Below are positions 26,447 through 35,944 of a stretch of 64,000 nt of DNA, in pieces (position 1 is the stretch's first letter; every line of letters begins with the position of its first letter). Made by a program: the position numbers and the translations under genes. A model generated the notes under the pieces. That model was given only the letters and a program-made list of their open reading frames with translations, did no database searches and was not told the origin of the DNA. The DNA is from Flammeovirgaceae bacterium BBD 1991-12 (GTDB taxonomy: Bacteria > Bacteroidota > Bacteroidia > Cytophagales > Cyclobacteriaceae), in the NCBI GenBank assembly GCA_001657315.1, contig LYSV01000011.1:21820-85819 (forward strand), written 5' to 3'.

Positions 26447-27743
26447 GCCTCTTTTGAATATATTCTGGTTCCGGCGCGATCTCCGGCTTGAAGACAATCG
26501 GGGCCTGTACGAGGCTCTTAATGATGATCTTCCGGTCCTGCCAGTCTTTATTTTTGATTCCAATATTCTGGATGACCTGGAAGACAAGTCAGATGCACGT
26601 CTCAGCTTCATTCATAAAGAGGTAACTGCCATTAATGAGACGTTGAAGGAAAAAGGGAGTGGTATCCGGACTTTTTACGGAAACCCCACCGAGATCTGGA
26701 AAAAGATCCTGGAGGAACACAACATCAAAACCATTTTCCTGAACAGGGATTATGAACCCTACGCGACAAAGCGGGATGAAGAAGTCAAAAAGATAGCTGA
26801 TGAAAAAGGAGTTGAATTCAAGCTCTTTAAGGATCATGTCATTCTGGAGCCTCACGAGGTATTGAAGGATGATGGCAGTCCTTATGTTGTATTCACCCCA
26901 TTCAGCAAAAGGTGGAAGGAAGAACTGACGGAAGAGGATCTCATTTCTGTACCCTCAGCACTTTACTTTACCAATTTTGTACAGATGTCCAATACACCGG
27001 TAACTGCACTTTCTACCATGGGTTTTCAGACCTCTGATATCGAAATTCCGTCCGGTACACTGGAGGATGCCCTGCTGGAAAAGTACGCAGAGCGCAGGGA
27101 TCACCCGGCAATAGAAGGTACGTCACGCCTGGGTATACACCTCCGGTTTGGCACGATCAGTATCCGTAACATAGCACAGCGGGCCGAAAAAAAAAGCGGC
27201 ACCTTTCTCAATGAGCTGATCTGGCGTGAGTTTTACCAGATGATACTCTGGCATTTCCCCCGGGTGGTGAACGAGAATTTCAAAAAACAGTACAATAGCG
27301 TCCCATGGCGTAATGATCTCAATGAATTTCAGGCGTGGTGTGAGGGTAAGACCGGCTATCCTATTGTGGACGCCGGTATGCGTCAGTTGAATGAAACGGG
27401 TTATATGCATAACCGTGTCAGGATGATCGTGGCCAGCTTTCTGACCAAACATCTGCTGATAGACTGGCGCTGGGGAGAGGCTTATTTTGCCAAAAAACTA
27501 TTGGACTACGAACTGGCATCCAACAACGGAGGTTGGCAGTGGGCCGCAGGCACTGGCACGGATGCACAGCCCTATTTCCGCATTTTCAATCCGGAATCCC
27601 AAACCCGCAAGTTCGACCCGGAATTAAAGTACATTAAAAGATGGGTGCCTGATTTTCAGGAACTGGCCTATCCAAAACCTGTAGTAGATCATAAATATGC
27701 CCGTGAACGTTGTCTGGAAACTTTCAAGGAGGCATTGTCATGA
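26439..27743 (+). CDS. phrB: deoxyribodipyrimidine photolyase
   Basis: This flavoprotein repairs UV-induced pyrimidine dimers using blue light. The 434 residues show the N-terminal antenna domain (IFWFRRDLRLEDNRGL) and the FAD/catalytic domain with NELIWREFYQM, MHNRVRMIVASFL and NNGGWQWAAGTGTDAQPYFRIF (in part). The class I CPD photolyase family is most likely; (6-4) and cryptochrome members lack parts of this pattern. It is preceded by the DUF6435 gene and overlaps the next gene at ATGA. Confidence 0.92.
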   Translation: MSKPLLNIFWFRRDLRLEDNRGLYEALNDDLPVLPVFIFDSNILDDLEDKSDARLSFIHKEVTAINETLKEKGSGIRTFYGNPTEIWKKILEEHNIKTIFLNRDYEPYATKRDEEVKKIADEKGVEFKLFKDHVILEPHEVLKDDGSPYVVFTPFSKRWKEELTEEDLISVPSALYFTNFVQMSNTPVTALSTMGFQTSDIEIPSGTLEDALLEKYAERRDHPAIEGTSRLGIHLRFGTISIRNIAQRAEKKSGTFLNELIWREFYQMILWHFPRVVNENFKKQYNSVPWRNDLNEFQAWCEGKTGYPIVDAGMRQLNETGYMHNRVRMIVASFLTKHLLIDWRWGEAYFAKKLLDYELASNNGGWQWAAGTGTDAQPYFRIFNPESQTRKFDPELKYIKRWVPDFQELAYPKPVVDHKYARERCLETFKEALS

Positions 27744-29185
27744 ACATTCTGCTGACAGGATCCACCGGATATATCGGCAGGAGACTGTTGCCGGCCCTGG
27801 TACATCAGGGACACCATGTTATTTGCATAGTCAGGGATAAACGGCGCTTCGACTATGATGACTTTGATGAGACTTTTCTGGAGCATATCACCGTACTGGA
27901 GGCAGATCTAAGCCGCGAAAGTGACCTGACAAGGCTACCCGGTGAGATTGATGTGGCGTATTACCTCATTCACTCCCTCACACAATCCTATGGCCGTTTT
28001 GAAGAGACCGAACAGCTTACCGCGAGCAACTTTGTGCAATACATCACCAAAACAAAGTGCAGGCAGGTCATTTACCTTGGCGGTATAGCCAACGACGACA
28101 ACCTTTCCAAACATCTTGCCTCCCGGAAAAACGTAGAGAATGAGCTGATCAGATCCAACATACCCGTGACGGTATTGCGGGCAGCTATAATAATTGGTTC
28201 GGGAAGTGCATCCTTTGAGATCATCCGAGACCTGGTAGAAAAGTTACCCGTTATGATCGCTCCCAAATGGTTGAAGAGTAAGTGCCAACCCATTAGTATA
28301 AGGAATGTGATCGGGTACCTGACGGGTGTTATGCTAAACGAAAAAGCATACAATAAGGTATTTGACCTTGGCGGCCCTGACATCCTTTCCTACAGGGAAA
28401 TGCTGTTAAAGTACGCCCGGGTAAGGCGGTTAAAAAGACTGATCATTTCCGTACCCGTACTTTCTCCAAAAATATCCTCACTCTGGCTTTATTTCGTTAC
28501 TTCTACAGCCTACACACTGGCCAGAAATCTTGTAGACAGTATGAAAAACGATGTGATCGTTCAAAACCACGGGATCCATGAGGTAGTCCCTATCACGTTA
28601 TTGTCCTTTGAGGAATCACTCAGGAGAGCTTTCAGCAAGATCAGCCAAAAGAGTGTGATCTCCAGCTGGAAAGACGCTATTTCCCACCATGCCCTGGACA
28701 AAAACTTTCTGGATTATGTGGAGGTACCTCAATACGGCTGTTTTCATGACGTCCGCAAGGTGGAATTCAAACGCAGTACGGCTGACGTCCTGAAAAATGT
28801 ATGGCAGATCGGTGGGGACCGTGGCTGGTACTTTGGCAATTTTCTGTGGAAGATAAGAGGGGTGATGGACCAGCTCGCCGGTGGTGTTGGCTTGAGAAGA
28901 GGGCGCAGGGACCAGCTGGATCTCAAGGCGGGTGATTCGCTGGATTTCTGGCGTGTGCTACTGGCGGACCGAAAGAAAATGCACCTGCTGCTTTATGCCG
29001 AAATGAAGCTTCCCGGAGAGGCATGGCTTGAATTCAGGATCAGGGATTGTCCGTCAGGCAAAATGCTCGTACAGCGCGCTACCTTTCGCCCCCTGGGATT
29101 ATGGGGCAGGGTTTACTGGTACCTGGTAGCCCCCTTTCACAACATCATTTTTCCAAAAATGGCCAAAAACATAGTGACATACTGA
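27740..29185 (+). CDS. SDR-family NAD(P)-binding protein with DUF2867 domain
   Basis: The 481-residue protein has an N-terminal extended Rossmann domain (LLTGSTGYIGRRLLPAL, then VRDKRRF) and a C-terminal DUF2867 region containing LDFWRVLLADRKKMHLLLY. The ATG at 27740 overlapping the photolyase stop fits the family N-terminus better than the upstream 27710. Such proteins are recurrent members of photolyase and LitR-type clusters in several phyla; the substrate is unknown. It lacks an obvious signal peptide. Confidence 0.8.
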   Translation: MNILLTGSTGYIGRRLLPALVHQGHHVICIVRDKRRFDYDDFDETFLEHITVLEADLSRESDLTRLPGEIDVAYYLIHSLTQSYGRFEETEQLTASNFVQYITKTKCRQVIYLGGIANDDNLSKHLASRKNVENELIRSNIPVTVLRAAIIIGSGSASFEIIRDLVEKLPVMIAPKWLKSKCQPISIRNVIGYLTGVMLNEKAYNKVFDLGGPDILSYREMLLKYARVRRLKRLIISVPVLSPKISSLWLYFVTSTAYTLARNLVDSMKNDVIVQNHGIHEVVPITLLSFEESLRRAFSKISQKSVISSWKDAISHHALDKNFLDYVEVPQYGCFHDVRKVEFKRSTADVLKNVWQIGGDRGWYFGNFLWKIRGVMDQLAGGVGLRRGRRDQLDLKAGDSLDFWRVLLADRKKMHLLLYAEMKLPGEAWLEFRIRDCPSGKMLVQRATFRPLGLWGRVYWYLVAPFHNIIFPKMAKNIVTY

Positions 29186-29198
29186 TTGTTTTAATGAT

Positions 29199-29675
29199 AT
29201 GAAGGTTTACACATTAAAACGGAAACAGTTCCTTCCCATTCCGCTGGAGGAGGCATGGGATTTTTTCTCTTCGCCCCGGAACCTGAAGGAGATCACCCCA
29301 CAGCATATGAAGTTTGACATTAAGTATATTTCCGGAGGGGACCGTATGTATGCCGGTCAGATCATACGATATATTGTGAATGTACTTCCCGGAATACCCG
29401 TGAAATGGACAACCGAGATCACACATGTAAATGAACCTTTGTATTTTGTGGATGAACAACGGTTTGGCCCGTATGCATTATGGCATCATCAGCACCACTT
29501 CAGAGCGGTGGACGGCGGTGTGGAAATGGTGGACGAAGTGAATTATGCCATTCCTTTCGGATTTTTGGGGCGGTTTGCCAACTGGCTGTTTGTTGGCAGA
29601 CAGGTAAACGCTATCTTTGACTTTCGTTTTGAAATATTAAAAAACCTGTTCAGAGATAAAAAAGTGGCAGCATGA
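29199..29675 (+). CDS. SRPBCC-family ligand-binding protein
   Basis: This 158-residue protein has the START/Bet v1-like pattern: LKRKQFLPIPLEEAWDFFS, an open cavity region and a C-terminal helix FDFRFEILKNLF. SRPBCC proteins bind hydrophobic ligands such as lipids or polyketides. Genes of this kind recur in photolyase clusters. It overlaps crtZ by 4 bases. A role in carotenoid or membrane-lipid handling is possible but unproven. Confidence 0.75.
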   Translation: MKVYTLKRKQFLPIPLEEAWDFFSSPRNLKEITPQHMKFDIKYISGGDRMYAGQIIRYIVNVLPGIPVKWTTEITHVNEPLYFVDEQRFGPYALWHHQHHFRAVDGGVEMVDEVNYAIPFGFLGRFANWLFVGRQVNAIFDFRFEILKNLFRDKKVAA

Positions 29676-30142
29676 GCATTTGGGTCATTGTTCTTTGTGC
29701 GTTGATCACCATTGGCACCTTCCTGTTTATGGAGTTTGTAGCCTGGTTTACCCACAAGTACATTATGCATGGATTTCTTTGGACATGGCACAAATCACAT
29801 CATACAAAACATGATCATACCTTTGAGCGGAATGATCTGTTCGCCGTGGTTTTCAGCCTGCCCAGTATAGCGCTCATTATGATATCCACTTCCTTTTACC
29901 CCTCGCCCTATCTGACCGCTGCAGGGATCGGCATATTCTGCTACGGCGCCTTCTATGTTATATTCCACGACATCATCGTGCATCAAAGAATAAAGTGGAG
30001 ACCCAAAAAGAGAAGCAGATACCTGGATCGAATGATCAGGGCACATTATATACACCACAAGGTGAGAACCAAGGAAGATGCCGAGGCTTTTGGTTTTTTA
30101 TATGCTCCGAAAAAATACGAGGATGCCAACGTACATGAGTAG
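29672..30142 (+). CDS. crtZ: beta-carotene hydroxylase, fatty-acid-hydroxylase superfamily
   Basis: CrtZ hydroxylates the beta-ionone rings of carotenoids, giving zeaxanthin. The 156-residue protein has the diiron histidine clusters HKYIMHG, WHKSHHTKHDH, HDIIVH and HYIHHK and several hydrophobic segments for the membrane. It is the last gene of the light-response block, its stop is 42 bases from the convergent DUF6268 gene and its presence indicates hydroxylated carotenoid end products. Confidence 0.9.
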   Translation: MSIWVIVLCALITIGTFLFMEFVAWFTHKYIMHGFLWTWHKSHHTKHDHTFERNDLFAVVFSLPSIALIMISTSFYPSPYLTAAGIGIFCYGAFYVIFHDIIVHQRIKWRPKKRSRYLDRMIRAHYIHHKVRTKEDAEAFGFLYAPKKYEDANVHE

Positions 30143-30184
30143 TTTCTGAGCAATTCCAGTTTACCATCATCCACGGCCAACAGA

Positions 30185-31264
30185 TCATCCACTACCTTTT
30201 GCCCTTTTATAGAGTTTTGCAGGGGGTACAATAAAAACAGACAGATTGAAGTAAACGGTAGTACGTACATCCAGCTCGATGAGACTATTTCTTCGGTTTT
30301 CACGAGGCTCTGAAAGAAAAATATTGAGAGGTACCCTGTAGCCTGCCGTCGCACCTACCCATAGCCAGTCGTATACCTCTCTTTCCACCCTCAGATGGGA
30401 CCGCACAGATGACCGCCTGAACTCCAGCCCGGTAAACCCGGCCAGCACACTATCCTGCACATGGTAGCTGGCACCCTGCAGCTCAGCCGTGGCATAAAAA
30501 TGAAAGGTATTGGAAGGTGAGTAGCGAAGTTTAGCACTTTTTGGAAGTAGTAATTCAAGCCCCCAATGCAATGAAAAGTCATTGTTGTAAATCAGTAGTG
30601 GAAAAACGGCAGGCTGCCCCAGGTCATAACCGAAGGATATCCCATACCCCAGCTCTTTATTGGGATTTGCCCGCTTACCGTAGATAACCGCAAAGGAAGA
30701 TTTGAGCTGGTCGAGGAAATTCCTGAACTGTGGTTCATCACTGTTCAGAGAATTATTGAGAAAGACAAAAAGGAAACGTTCATTTTCCAGGTCCTTTTTA
30801 AAATAAAAGCTTGACATGATCCGTTTCAGGGATTTGTCTTCAAACCGTTCGAAAAAAGGATGCCCGGGCTGTGATATTCTGTCAAACTTAAACTGCTCAT
30901 GACGGTACCCAAAACCTCCGATCAGGTTGACTTCTTTTTTAAGGATGACCGGGAATTTGAATTTGACCTGACGGATCAGATTTTGTGTTACCCTTGCACC
31001 TGCATCCCCCACCAGTCCGGACATTGCATCGATATTGAAGTTGCTCAATGCTTCCCATTCCAGCTCTATGAATTTAGGTCTGGGCTTGAAACGCTCAGCC
31101 GCCTGCTGCATCTTTTGAGTGCTTTTTATAGTGATCCTTTCATCCTGCTGAGCCTGGAGGATATCAGGGGCCATCACCGCCAGTACCACCAATAGTCTCC
31201 AAAAAAATCCGTTGCCACAGAACGATGAAGTTCTGAAGCTCTCAAAATCAAACAATAAAAACAC
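30185..31264 (-). CDS. DUF6268-type outer-membrane beta-barrel protein
   Basis: This 359-residue protein has an N-terminal hydrophobic stretch (FFWRLLVVLAVMAPDILQAQ) ending in AQA-like signal cleavage, and alternating hydrophobic strands typical of an outer-membrane barrel (e.g. VFPLLIYNNDFSLHWGLELL). The pattern resembles Bacteroidota DUF6268 proteins. The start is a GTG at 31264; no upstream ATG is in frame, so a shorter start within the first 30 residues is possible. Function is unknown. Confidence 0.65.
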   Translation of the reverse strand: MFLLFDFESFRTSSFCGNGFFWRLLVVLAVMAPDILQAQQDERITIKSTQKMQQAAERFKPRPKFIELEWEALSNFNIDAMSGLVGDAGARVTQNLIRQVKFKFPVILKKEVNLIGGFGYRHEQFKFDRISQPGHPFFERFEDKSLKRIMSSFYFKKDLENERFLFVFLNNSLNSDEPQFRNFLDQLKSSFAVIYGKRANPNKELGYGISFGYDLGQPAVFPLLIYNNDFSLHWGLELLLPKSAKLRYSPSNTFHFYATAELQGASYHVQDSVLAGFTGLEFRRSSVRSHLRVEREVYDWLWVGATAGYRVPLNIFLSEPRENRRNSLIELDVRTTVYFNLSVFIVPPAKLYKRAKGSG

Positions 31265-31475
31265 AACTCTACCAATATAGAAAATTCATAGCACTTACTG
31301 CACCTGTTTCTGCCTTGACATTGGGATATGTAAAGAACCTGTCAAACGGGAAAATGGTTATTGCATTACTTGTCAGGTATGGGGAATAACAGAGAGAACC
31401 GGCTTCCCTCAGGCTAAGTGTGTAAGAGGTAAAAACAGGAACGGAGATCCGGTAAAGATCAATCCCAAACTTTTC

Positions 31476-31483
31476 TATATTTG
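31476..31483 (+). promoter_or_regulatory. pyrR -7 promoter element
   Basis: TATATTTG is an exact match to TAnnTTTG and ends 7 bases before the TTG start of pyrR. No TTG at the -33 distance is seen. The resulting mRNA would have almost no leader, so no classical attenuator can lie upstream of pyrR. Confidence 0.5.
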
Positions 31484-31490
31484 CAATGGT

Positions 31491-32042
31491 TTGAGCACAC
31501 AACGTAAACTGATCTTTAATTCCGACCTTCTGAGTATCACTGTCAGCAGGCTCTGCCATCAGCTTATTGAGGTTCACGGAAACTTTGAAGACACTGCCGT
31601 ACTAGGGTTGCAGCCCAGAGGGATCTATCTGGCGCAAATGATCCACAACCGGCTGGAGAAGGAAACGGGGCATCCTATTGACCTCGGTTATCTGGACACC
31701 ACCTTTTACCGGGATGATTTCAGAAGACGGGAAACACCGGCAAAAGCGAACAGTACCAGGGTGGATTTCATCATTGAGGGGCAGAACGTTGTGCTGATCG
31801 ACGATGTGCTTTTTACAGGCAGGTCCGTCAGAGCCGCACTGGACGCTATGATGGCTTTTGGAAGGCCCAGAAGTGTAGAGCTGCTGGTGCTGATAGACAG
31901 AAAATACGCCAGACATCTGCCGATATCCGCCGACTATGTGGGGCAGTATGTCAATACCATTGAATCGCAGCGGGTGCTGGTGGAACTGGAAGCACAGGGA
32001 TTTAAGAAAAACAGGATCTGGTTGGTCAATAAGGAAAACTAA
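31491..32042 (+). CDS. pyrR: PyrR, bifunctional pyrimidine regulator and uracil phosphoribosyltransferase
   Basis: This 183-residue protein has the PRPP-binding motif VVLIDDVLFTGRSVRAAL and the N-terminal pattern LLSITVSRLCHQLIEVHG of PyrR. The start is the rare codon TTG at 31491; no ATG or GTG is in frame between the upstream -7 box and the conserved N-terminus. PyrR binds UMP/UTP and classically regulates pyr attenuation; here the leader is too short for that, so the enzyme activity or another RNA target may matter. pyrB follows 2 bases later. Confidence 0.9.
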   Translation: MSTQRKLIFNSDLLSITVSRLCHQLIEVHGNFEDTAVLGLQPRGIYLAQMIHNRLEKETGHPIDLGYLDTTFYRDDFRRRETPAKANSTRVDFIIEGQNVVLIDDVLFTGRSVRAALDAMMAFGRPRSVELLVLIDRKYARHLPISADYVGQYVNTIESQRVLVELEAQGFKKNRIWLVNKEN

Positions 32043-32044
32043 AT

Positions 32045-32968
32045 ATGTCGCAATTAAGTCAGAAACATCTCCTTGGCATAAAAAACATTAACAGAGAGGA
32101 CCTGGAACTGATATTTGAGACGGCGACCAAATTCAAGGAAGTGATCAACCGGCCTATCAAGAAGGTTCCTTCCTTACGTGATATTACCATTGCCAATGTA
32201 TTCTTTGAAAACTCCACCAGAACACGGCTGTCATTTGAGCTTGCAGAAAAAAGGCTTTCTGCTGATGTGATCAATTTTTCATCATCTACCAGTTCAGTAA
32301 AAAAAGGCGAGACACTGTTGGATACGGTCAATAACATTCTGGCAATGAAAGTAGACATGGTGGTGATGCGACACAGCAGCCCGGGAGCACCACATTTTCT
32401 GTCCCGGCATGTGGATGCCAATATTGTCAATGCCGGTGACGGAACCCACGAGCACCCCACACAGGCACTGCTTGACACCTTTTCCATTCACCAGAAGTAT
32501 GGATCCCTCGAAGGACTGAAAGTGGCCATTATTGGAGACATACTTCATTCCAGAGTGGCCATCAGTAACATCTTTGCGCTTCAGAAACTGGGTGCGGAAG
32601 TGATGGTTTGCGGGCCGAATACGCTGCTTCCGAAGTACATATCCTCCCTTGGAGTAAAAGTGGAACTGGAAGTGAAAGAAGCCTTAAAATGGTGCGATGT
32701 GGCGAATGTTCTGCGAATACAGCTCGAACGGCAACAGATCAAATACTTTCCTTCTCTTAGGGAATACTCGCTGTATTACGGCATCAACAAGCAGCTGCTG
32801 GATGGATTGAACAGGGAGATCACCATCATGCACCCCGGCCCCATTAACCGTGGCGTGGAACTCAACAGCGACGTAGCCGATTCTGACCATTCCATCATTC
32901 TGGAGCAAGTGGAAAACGGAGTAGCTGTAAGGATGGCAGTGCTCTACCTGCTGGCAGGGGTGAATTGA
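32045..32968 (+). CDS. pyrB: aspartate carbamoyltransferase catalytic subunit
   Basis: PyrB makes N-carbamoyl-aspartate, the committed step of pyrimidine synthesis. The 307 residues include the carbamoyl-phosphate loop FFENSTRTRLSFE, the DGTHEHPTQALLDTF motif and the C-terminal MHPGPINRGVE. It follows pyrR by 2 bases, so the pair is co-transcribed. No pyrI regulatory chain is present, as is usual in Bacteroidota lineages with this type. Confidence 0.95.
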   Translation: MSQLSQKHLLGIKNINREDLELIFETATKFKEVINRPIKKVPSLRDITIANVFFENSTRTRLSFELAEKRLSADVINFSSSTSSVKKGETLLDTVNNILAMKVDMVVMRHSSPGAPHFLSRHVDANIVNAGDGTHEHPTQALLDTFSIHQKYGSLEGLKVAIIGDILHSRVAISNIFALQKLGAEVMVCGPNTLLPKYISSLGVKVELEVKEALKWCDVANVLRIQLERQQIKYFPSLREYSLYYGINKQLLDGLNREITIMHPGPINRGVELNSDVADSDHSIILEQVENGVAVRMAVLYLLAGVN

Positions 32969-33025
32969 ATGGACTGATGACTGAATAATTGATCAGCAAG
33001 TAGACACCTTGCTGTCGCAGCATAG

Positions 33026-33052
33026 AAAAAAAGGATCCTTATTCAAGGGATC
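33026..33052 (-). terminator. terminator of the 33051-34343 gene
   Basis: On the minus strand GATCCCTT/AAGGATC with a 4-nt loop and one bulge is followed by seven T. The stem overlaps the stop codon region of the gene. Confidence 0.5.
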
Positions 33053-34343
33053 ACTGATTATTCATAAACAACCGGAAAATATCCCGATCCTTATACAACT
33101 CTTCATATGTCTGGAATTCATCCGGCAGGGGAATGATACGCAGGCCGTTCATTTTAAAAAACTGCTGTGACAGTGGCTGGTCCGAACTAAGGTCGTTCAC
33201 CATATCCTCTTCCAGCTCATCACCGTTGGTCTCCCAGAACGCGGGATCATAGTTGATGACCGGATTTACCATCTCATTATAAATGATCATCCGTTGATCG
33301 TAATTAAGCCGCCGGACCTCATTTGCCCTGAACTCTCCTCCTCTGATCTGCAGCCGCTCTTCGGTCCTTTTATCTCCCGCCATACCGTTAATGGTCATCG
33401 AAACCTTATTCAGATAATACCGGTCCCCTACTTTGATAAAGTCGATACCAAACTCCGAGGAATTCAGCTCATCACATTCCATATCCAGCAGATCAGTCAG
33501 GCGATTATGTTTCACCTTCAACCCTATGACGGCATAGTCATCCGCATTGATGAATATCTTTCCGTAATAGTTCTCTCTGTCTGCTTCAGACGCAAAACCT
33601 ATCACAAATACATTATGCCCCTGATATGTGGTAAGACTGTCCGTAGTAAAGGTAAAATCCCTTTGTTTTTTACCCAGGGGGCCATTGTACAGATATTCAC
33701 TCCTCGCCTTTAGCAGCTTGTCAACTCTCAGCACCCTGCTGGAAGAATCACATCCTGAACTGACGGTATACACGCTTCTCCTTATATTTTTCCACTGTGC
33801 AAGGTCATAGGAGAACAACTTGTTTTTCCTGTAGTAGGCGGACTGGTAGCCAGCTACATGCAATACACCATAGGCTTCTGTGAAGCCCAGATATCGCTGG
33901 TCCTGCAATATTTCTTCCCTGTAAAACGCGAACAGATAATAGGGGTCTTCACGAAAGTGTACCTTCAGCATTTTTGAGGCATTATTTACAAGGTCCTCCG
34001 CTGTTTCCTTTTCTGCTTTCACCAGCACCTCTTCCAGCAGAGTAATTTTCGGGGTAAGCAACACCTCTCTTACATCACGGTCTACCATGGTCCTGAGTGT
34101 GGAACGATATTCATCATACCCTATGCTGGAGATGATAATAGCCTTGTCCAGCTCCATTTCATCCACCTTTAGTACAAAATTCCCACTACCATTGGCGCTG
34201 AAAGCATACTGCTGGGCAGGGAAAAACACGGTGGCATAGGGGACTGGCCTCCCATCTTCGGCATCACGAATAGTAACAGAAAGTGTATGCTGACTGAAAG
34301 TGGTGAGAGGAAAAATAAAACCAAGGAATAACAGGTATCTCAT
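33051..34343 (-). CDS. secreted protein with carboxypeptidase-like regulatory domain
   Basis: This 430-residue protein has a signal peptide (YLLFLGFIFPLTTFSQ) and an N-terminal carboxypeptidase D regulatory-like domain (TIRDAEDGRPVPYATVFF), then a LEEVLVKA segment as in TonB-linked proteins, but no beta barrel. The remaining about 300 residues form a predicted beta-rich periplasmic region of unknown family. The frame opens at 34358, but the ATG at 34343 gives a normal signal peptide. It may belong to a DUF5686-like envelope group. Confidence 0.65.
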   Translation of the reverse strand: MRYLLFLGFIFPLTTFSQHTLSVTIRDAEDGRPVPYATVFFPAQQYAFSANGSGNFVLKVDEMELDKAIIISSIGYDEYRSTLRTMVDRDVREVLLTPKITLLEEVLVKAEKETAEDLVNNASKMLKVHFREDPYYLFAFYREEILQDQRYLGFTEAYGVLHVAGYQSAYYRKNKLFSYDLAQWKNIRRSVYTVSSGCDSSSRVLRVDKLLKARSEYLYNGPLGKKQRDFTFTTDSLTTYQGHNVFVIGFASEADRENYYGKIFINADDYAVIGLKVKHNRLTDLLDMECDELNSSEFGIDFIKVGDRYYLNKVSMTINGMAGDKRTEERLQIRGGEFRANEVRRLNYDQRMIIYNEMVNPVINYDPAFWETNGDELEEDMVNDLSSDQPLSQQFFKMNGLRIIPLPDEFQTYEELYKDRDIFRLFMNNQ

Positions 34344-34448
34344 AGCAGACCGTCGCAATTGATCACAAGTTAAAGATTAAACGGTCAATTACGCTACATA
34401 TTGACCATGAATGCCCGACCTTTTTTACGATATGACAAAGCATCTTGT

Positions 34449-34456
34449 TAGCTTTG
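34449..34456 (+). promoter_or_regulatory. -7 promoter element of the cystathionine beta-synthase gene
   Basis: TAGCTTTG matches TAnnTTTG exactly and ends 19 bases before the ATG at 34476. No clear -33 TTG is present. Confidence 0.4.
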
Positions 34457-34475
34457 TAAAAAAACTGCTGCTGAC

Positions 34476-35846
34476 ATGTATTACAATTCCATCATTGAGA
34501 CCATTGGCAATACTCCTTTGGTTAAACTTAACAACCTTACCCATGGGATCAGGGGAACGATACTGGTGAAGGTGGAGTATTTCAACCCAGGAAACTCCAT
34601 GAAAGACAGAATGGCACTGAAAATGATCGAGGACGCCGAAAAAACCGGGGTGTTAAAACCCGGCGGAACGATCATCGAAGGGACTTCCGGTAATACAGGT
34701 ATGGGATTGGCACTCACAGCCATAGCCAAAGGTTACAAATGTGTTTTTACGCTGGCTGACAAGCAATCACAGGAAAAGATAGATATCCTGAGAGCCATGG
34801 GGGCTGAGGTGATCGTTTGTCCTACCAATGTACCACCAGAAGATCCCAGAAGCTACTATTCAGTGGCAAAAAAACTGAATGAAGAAACGCCCAATTCGTT
34901 CTATCCGAATCAGTATGACAACATGTCAAATACAGCAGCTCACTATGAAACCACCGGGCCTGAGATATGGGAACAGACAGAAGGTAGAATAACCCACTAT
35001 GCAGCAGGGGTGGGTACCGGCGGGTCTATGTGCGGCACAGCGAAATTTCTGAAGGAGCAAAACCCTGAAATTGTTACCGTAGGCATTGATACCTACGGAT
35101 CTGTTTTCAAAAAGTACAAGGAGACCGGCGAGTTCGATGAAAATGAGGTTTATCCCTACCTGACAGAAGGTATTGGCGAAGACATCCTCCCCCAAAATGT
35201 CGACTTTTCCCTCATCGATCATTTTGTAAAGGTAACTGACAAGGACGGAGCCATCATGACCCGCAAACTTGCACGGAGTGAAGGGCTTTTCATCGGCTGG
35301 TCCTGCGGCGCCGCCGTTCATGGAGCGCTGGAATATGCCCGTGAACATCTGAAAGAAGATGATATGATGGTGATCATACTTCCGGACCATGGCACAAGGT
35401 ACCTGGCAAAAGTTTATAACGACAACTGGATGAAGGATCATGGCTTTATCGAATCCCGGGAGTTTGCTACAGCAAACGATATCATCCGTCATAAAAATGG
35501 TTCTGACAGCCTGTTTACGGTAGAGGTAACTGCGAAAGTCGGCGATGTAGTGCAAAAGCTGAACCAGGAGGGCATAGATCAGATCCCGGTGGTCAGGGAA
35601 AATCATTTTGTAGGGAGCGTCAGCACCTCAAGGTTACTGGAGAAATTGATCGAACACCCTGAGATCAAGCATCAGCATGTAGAAGAGGTTATGGACAAAC
35701 CGATCCCGTTTGTGGCTCTGGACAATACGCTGGACGTACTCTCCTCAATGATCAACAAGGAAAACAAGGCCGTACTGGTCCGTGATGATCATCATGAGGT
35801 ACATATTATCACTCAACACGATATTTTAATGGCCATGACAAACTAA
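34476..35846 (+). CDS. cystathionine beta-synthase with C-terminal CBS domain pair
   Basis: This 456-residue PLP enzyme has the lysine motif NPGNSMKDRMA, the loop EGTSGNTGMGL and GVGTGGSMCGT. After about residue 330 a pair of CBS domains follows (VGDVVQKLNQEGIDQIPVV and TLDVLSSMINKENKAVLV), absent from CysM. It probably condenses serine and homocysteine, or acts as a cysteine synthase; the CBS domains could bind an adenosyl ligand. It is transcribed alone with a strong terminator. Confidence 0.88.
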   Translation: MYYNSIIETIGNTPLVKLNNLTHGIRGTILVKVEYFNPGNSMKDRMALKMIEDAEKTGVLKPGGTIIEGTSGNTGMGLALTAIAKGYKCVFTLADKQSQEKIDILRAMGAEVIVCPTNVPPEDPRSYYSVAKKLNEETPNSFYPNQYDNMSNTAAHYETTGPEIWEQTEGRITHYAAGVGTGGSMCGTAKFLKEQNPEIVTVGIDTYGSVFKKYKETGEFDENEVYPYLTEGIGEDILPQNVDFSLIDHFVKVTDKDGAIMTRKLARSEGLFIGWSCGAAVHGALEYAREHLKEDDMMVIILPDHGTRYLAKVYNDNWMKDHGFIESREFATANDIIRHKNGSDSLFTVEVTAKVGDVVQKLNQEGIDQIPVVRENHFVGSVSTSRLLEKLIEHPEIKHQHVEEVMDKPIPFVALDNTLDVLSSMINKENKAVLVRDDHHEVHIITQHDILMAMTN

Positions 35847-35912
35847 TTGAAATGGATGTTGTTATAAGCATAACAGGTTGATAACATGTTAATGTAAGTA
35901 AGTTTTGGGATC

Positions 35913-35944
35913 AGCCCCGTTCCACTTGGAACGGGGCTTTTTTT
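35913..35944 (+). terminator. rho-independent terminator of the cystathionine beta-synthase gene
   Basis: An 11-bp perfect stem AGCCCCGTTCC/GGAACGGGGCT with a 4-nt loop is followed by six T (35939-35944). It is one of the clearest terminators in the window. Confidence 0.92.

Noticed and set aside
34926..35606. 226-codon minus-strand frame inside the cystathionine beta-synthase gene
   Set aside because: The plus frame has PLP and CBS motifs throughout; the minus frame is rich in unlikely residues and shows no pattern.
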